A DNA stretch of 64,000 nucleotides, from assembly GCF_030272615.1 (NCBI RefSeq), contig NC_081410.1, positions 258,649,533 through 258,713,532 of the forward strand, read 5' to 3'. The notes below the pieces were generated by a model. That model worked only from the letters and a program-made list of their open reading frames with translations, ran no database searches and had not been told where the DNA came from. Both the position numbers and the translations under genes were made by a program. Source of the DNA: Cryptomeria japonica (Eukaryota > Streptophyta > Pinopsida > Cupressales > Cupressaceae). This document shows, piece by piece, positions 61,646-64,000 of the stretch. Numbering within the stretch: position 1 is the first letter of the stretch; each line of letters opens with the position of its first letter.

Positions 61646-61824
61646 AGTTCTAATGATAATTCGATCATGGACTTATAGATACGTATGTAATTATCAAATA
61701 TGTAAATAGATTTGCGGAATTTAAATTACTTTATGAAAATCCATATTATATATATAAACATAGGAACGATTTATTAAAGAATATGTTAACGAGTTTAATA
61801 TTTTTTATATATATAAATGAAGTC

Positions 61825-61826
<2 letters not shown>

Positions 61827-61906
<80 letters not shown>
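61827..61906. repeat. Pure (TA)n microsatellite
   Basis: About 40 TA units without interruption. Confidence 0.97.
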
Positions 61907-61913
<7 letters not shown>

Positions 61914-61985
61914 AAATAATAATAGCAAATGAATTATTAGTGGCGGGTTAAGTTTAAAAAAAAGAAGAAATTAAACAATAACAAC

Positions 61986-62011
61986 GGTGGTCGATAGTAA
62001 TATCGACCACC
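61986..62011. other. Perfect 10-bp hairpin
   Basis: GGTGGTCGAT and ATCGACCACC are exact inverse complements separated by AGTAAT. It lies 80 bases after the second TA tract. A related GACCACCCCTCC occurs 60 bases downstream. Confidence 0.85.
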
Positions 62012-64000
62012 CCCTTATTTAAAGGAAGGGGTTGGTATTACCACAGACCACCCCTCCTCCCTTTTATTGAAAAGAAACCACGTTGCAGATTTGTTATGGT
62101 AGTGGCCAGGTTTGAATGAAGTTGCATGAATTAAGGAAGGCGTGGTGTAAAGGGAGTCGACACATCTCCATTTAAGCATGTTTCATACATGTAACTAACC
62201 GTTTGCATGTAGAAGTTGATAATTATATCGACAATATATTATGTTGAGTTTAATGTAGACTATGTTGACTGAGTTATTGGTGACATATTTGGAAGCCACG
62301 TAGCTGATATGGTGACAGGGTTTATATACAGTCATAGTCAAACCCACGTAAACCCACCAATGTCTATACCATGAATGACATGTGTAGCAAGAAGTTAGTT
62401 TATTTAACTTTGCATGTTATGTGATACTAGTCGACTTGGGATGAGAGTTTAAAAGCCACTATAACTTAACAACTTTAGTGGTTTGGTGTCACGAAGTAGA
62501 GGATGAATAACTTTGCATGGTGAACACATTGGTGTTCGAATCTGATTGTGAGTGATATGCTGCAATTAAACCATGTGTGGTGTCATTTAGAATCAATCCA
62601 CCACTAGGAGAGATAGACCAAAAGTAGGAAAGAAGGTAGACAACAACACTATATATAGATTATTGAGTTGGAAGAGAAGAGGGGAGAGATCCAACAAAGG
62701 ATTAGAGGATGGAATGTAGAAGAGAAAATTAGTGGAGATTTAGATGTGGTTATGACCAAGTCGTAAAAGATCAATGATGATAATCTCAGATTTAGAGTCA
62801 AATTTCAGAGGAAAGAGTTGAATTCCAGAACAAGGAAGAGTGGCAGACACGCCAGAGGAACAACGACCTTCTTGAGAACTTGGTGAGATAGAAAGAAGAT
62901 AATAATACACCAAGTAGAATCAGTCAGAGGTAGGCTCTGTTTTAACAAAGTTTATTGTAGAAATTTAAAGAGAAAATGTTCTATTTTGAATAGACTTAGG
63001 TAGAATTAGAGTCATACTTTTTAGATTTCTGATTATGAGAATTTTGTCGAATATCATCAAAATACGTTCATTAGAAAATTATATTCTATACAAAAATGTC
63101 TTAAAGAAGATATTCAAAATGATTGTTTAAAAAACATAAGTAAAATTCATAGAAATTGGACCACGAAATCCTCTAGAAACAGAGTGAGAGGGTAGAGTGA
63201 TTGTGCGTACAAAACTTGTAAATTTTAATCATGAAAAGAAAGCACTAGGATAATAAATTATTATAATGAATTATTATAATAAATTATTAGAGTGAGTTTT
63301 TAATTTTGATATTCTTCTTAAGTGTGCTTTCTTTAAGAAGATGAAGTACTAGGATAATGAATTATTATCAAAATTGAAGCTTATTTTGAATTTGAATAGA
63401 AAAGACTTACACTTTCAAATTAGATCCTTGCATGAAAAGTAAAGATGGTTATCAGGTGTCTCATTTCAAAATTCATATAGATAGGTGCTTTATGAATTTT
63501 CATCATGTTAGATTGTTGTTATGGAAAATTAGTAAAATTAGTGAGTTGAGTTATTAAATCATGAAAAGTCACATATTAGTATTAAACTAAATATGTTGTT
63601 CGAGAAAAGAGGTAAATGAACCAAGAAACATGGAAAGATAGAGAGCTAGACAATATAAACTTAGATTTATAAACCATAAGAAATGGAATGCATGTTAATG
63701 ATTACGCTATTTAAATGTTTTGATAATTGAATAAAAGAATGTGTACTCATTTTATTCAATTTATATGTAAGATACATACATGTGTTACACCTTCTTAATA
63801 TTTTAATCTTGTCTTTAAATTGCTTGAAAGATAGAAGCGAAAGATTGTTTTATTTCAGATGTATATTTGTTTATCCATGAAAGATTGCTTCTTGTAAAAT
63901 AGGATTGGTTTTAACGAAAGATTGGTTCTCTCTATTTCTATTCAACAAAAGATTTGTCTTCCTTAAACATTATATTTTTATCTTATGAGAAGTAGGAAGC
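62012..64000. other. Non-coding tail of window
   Basis: No coding domain. It contains a TATA-like site at about 62650, a near-palindromic AT stretch at 63250-63290 (AATAAATTATTATAATGAATTATT), a repeated CACTAGGATAATRAATTATTA at 63242 and 63347, and spaced GAAAGATTG words at about 63840-63930. Likely LTR or leader of the element starting at 60490. Confidence 0.4.

Larger units (their letters stand above)
60490..63300 (+). repeat. Probable LTR (plus strand), end not determined
   Basis: GAAAGCGGGGGTC, a PPT-like tract, precedes TGTGTCACGAACCC near 60488-60490. A TATA-like CTATATATAG at about 62650 is followed by a GA-rich stretch, compatible with a plus-strand LTR promoter and leader. No second copy is in the window to confirm boundaries, so this rests on motifs only. 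It carries two AT microsatellites and a perfect hairpin. Confidence 0.4.

Noticed and set aside
61144-61678. Long Tyr-Ile open frames on both strands
   Set aside because: These are translations of the TA microsatellite in several frames at once.

Overview
This window is plant nuclear DNA made almost wholly of LTR retrotransposons, their derivatives and simple repeats. I found no convincing host protein gene and no tRNA, rRNA or CRISPR. Tat-like, chromoviral and Ty1/copia elements with PBSs complementary to initiator-Met tRNA, plus several multi-kilobase non-coding LTRs, indicate a land plant with a large repeat-rich genome. A conifer or other gymnosperm is plausible, but this is inferred from style, not from a diagnostic gene.

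Layout. (1) 1-433: a fragment of a minus-strand gag-pro element. (2) 428-8245: a full-length but dead Ty3/gypsy chromovirus on the plus strand (5' LTR, PBS, gag, protease, RT, RNase H, integrase, chromodomain, 3' LTR). (3) 8246-about 11800: a second minus-strand Ty3/gypsy element (gag, protease, proline-rich linker). Its end repeats the segment at 1-433, so the chromovirus sits between two diverged copies of one sequence. (4) 11800-14242: non-coding, probably leader or LTR of that element. (5) 14243-33941: the most striking structure, LTR-internal-LTR-internal-LTR. It has three 4.1 kb LTRs and two 3.7 kb non-coding internal domains, each with PBS and PPT, all flanked by one 5-bp target duplication (gatct). 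The dimensions are those of a LARD (large retrotransposon derivative). (6) 34856-35291: a short minus-strand LTR with PBS. (7) About 35300-40258: a decayed Ty1/copia element, its 3' LTR interrupted at 40258. (8) 40259-45133: a 4.9 kb minus-strand LTR of a related LARD family, with a matching PPT and part of its internal domain beyond. (9) 51417-55709: a minus-strand solo LTR of the same LARD family as the array, with its own 5-bp duplication (ttatg). (10) 56648-about 59300: 3' end of a minus-strand Ty1/copia element (LTR, PPT, extra acidic/lysine-rich ORF). (11) 59388-64000: a decayed minus-strand ORF next to a probable plus-strand LTR starting at 60490, which carries two long AT microsatellites and a perfect hairpin.

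No element here looks autonomous. The chromovirus open frames are broken mainly by TAG codons where glutamine (CAG) is expected, as predicted for deamination of methylated CHG sites. The LARD family shows two outcomes of LTR-LTR recombination in one window: a solo LTR and a tandem triple-LTR array. All alignments were done by eye, so percentages and boundaries are approximate.
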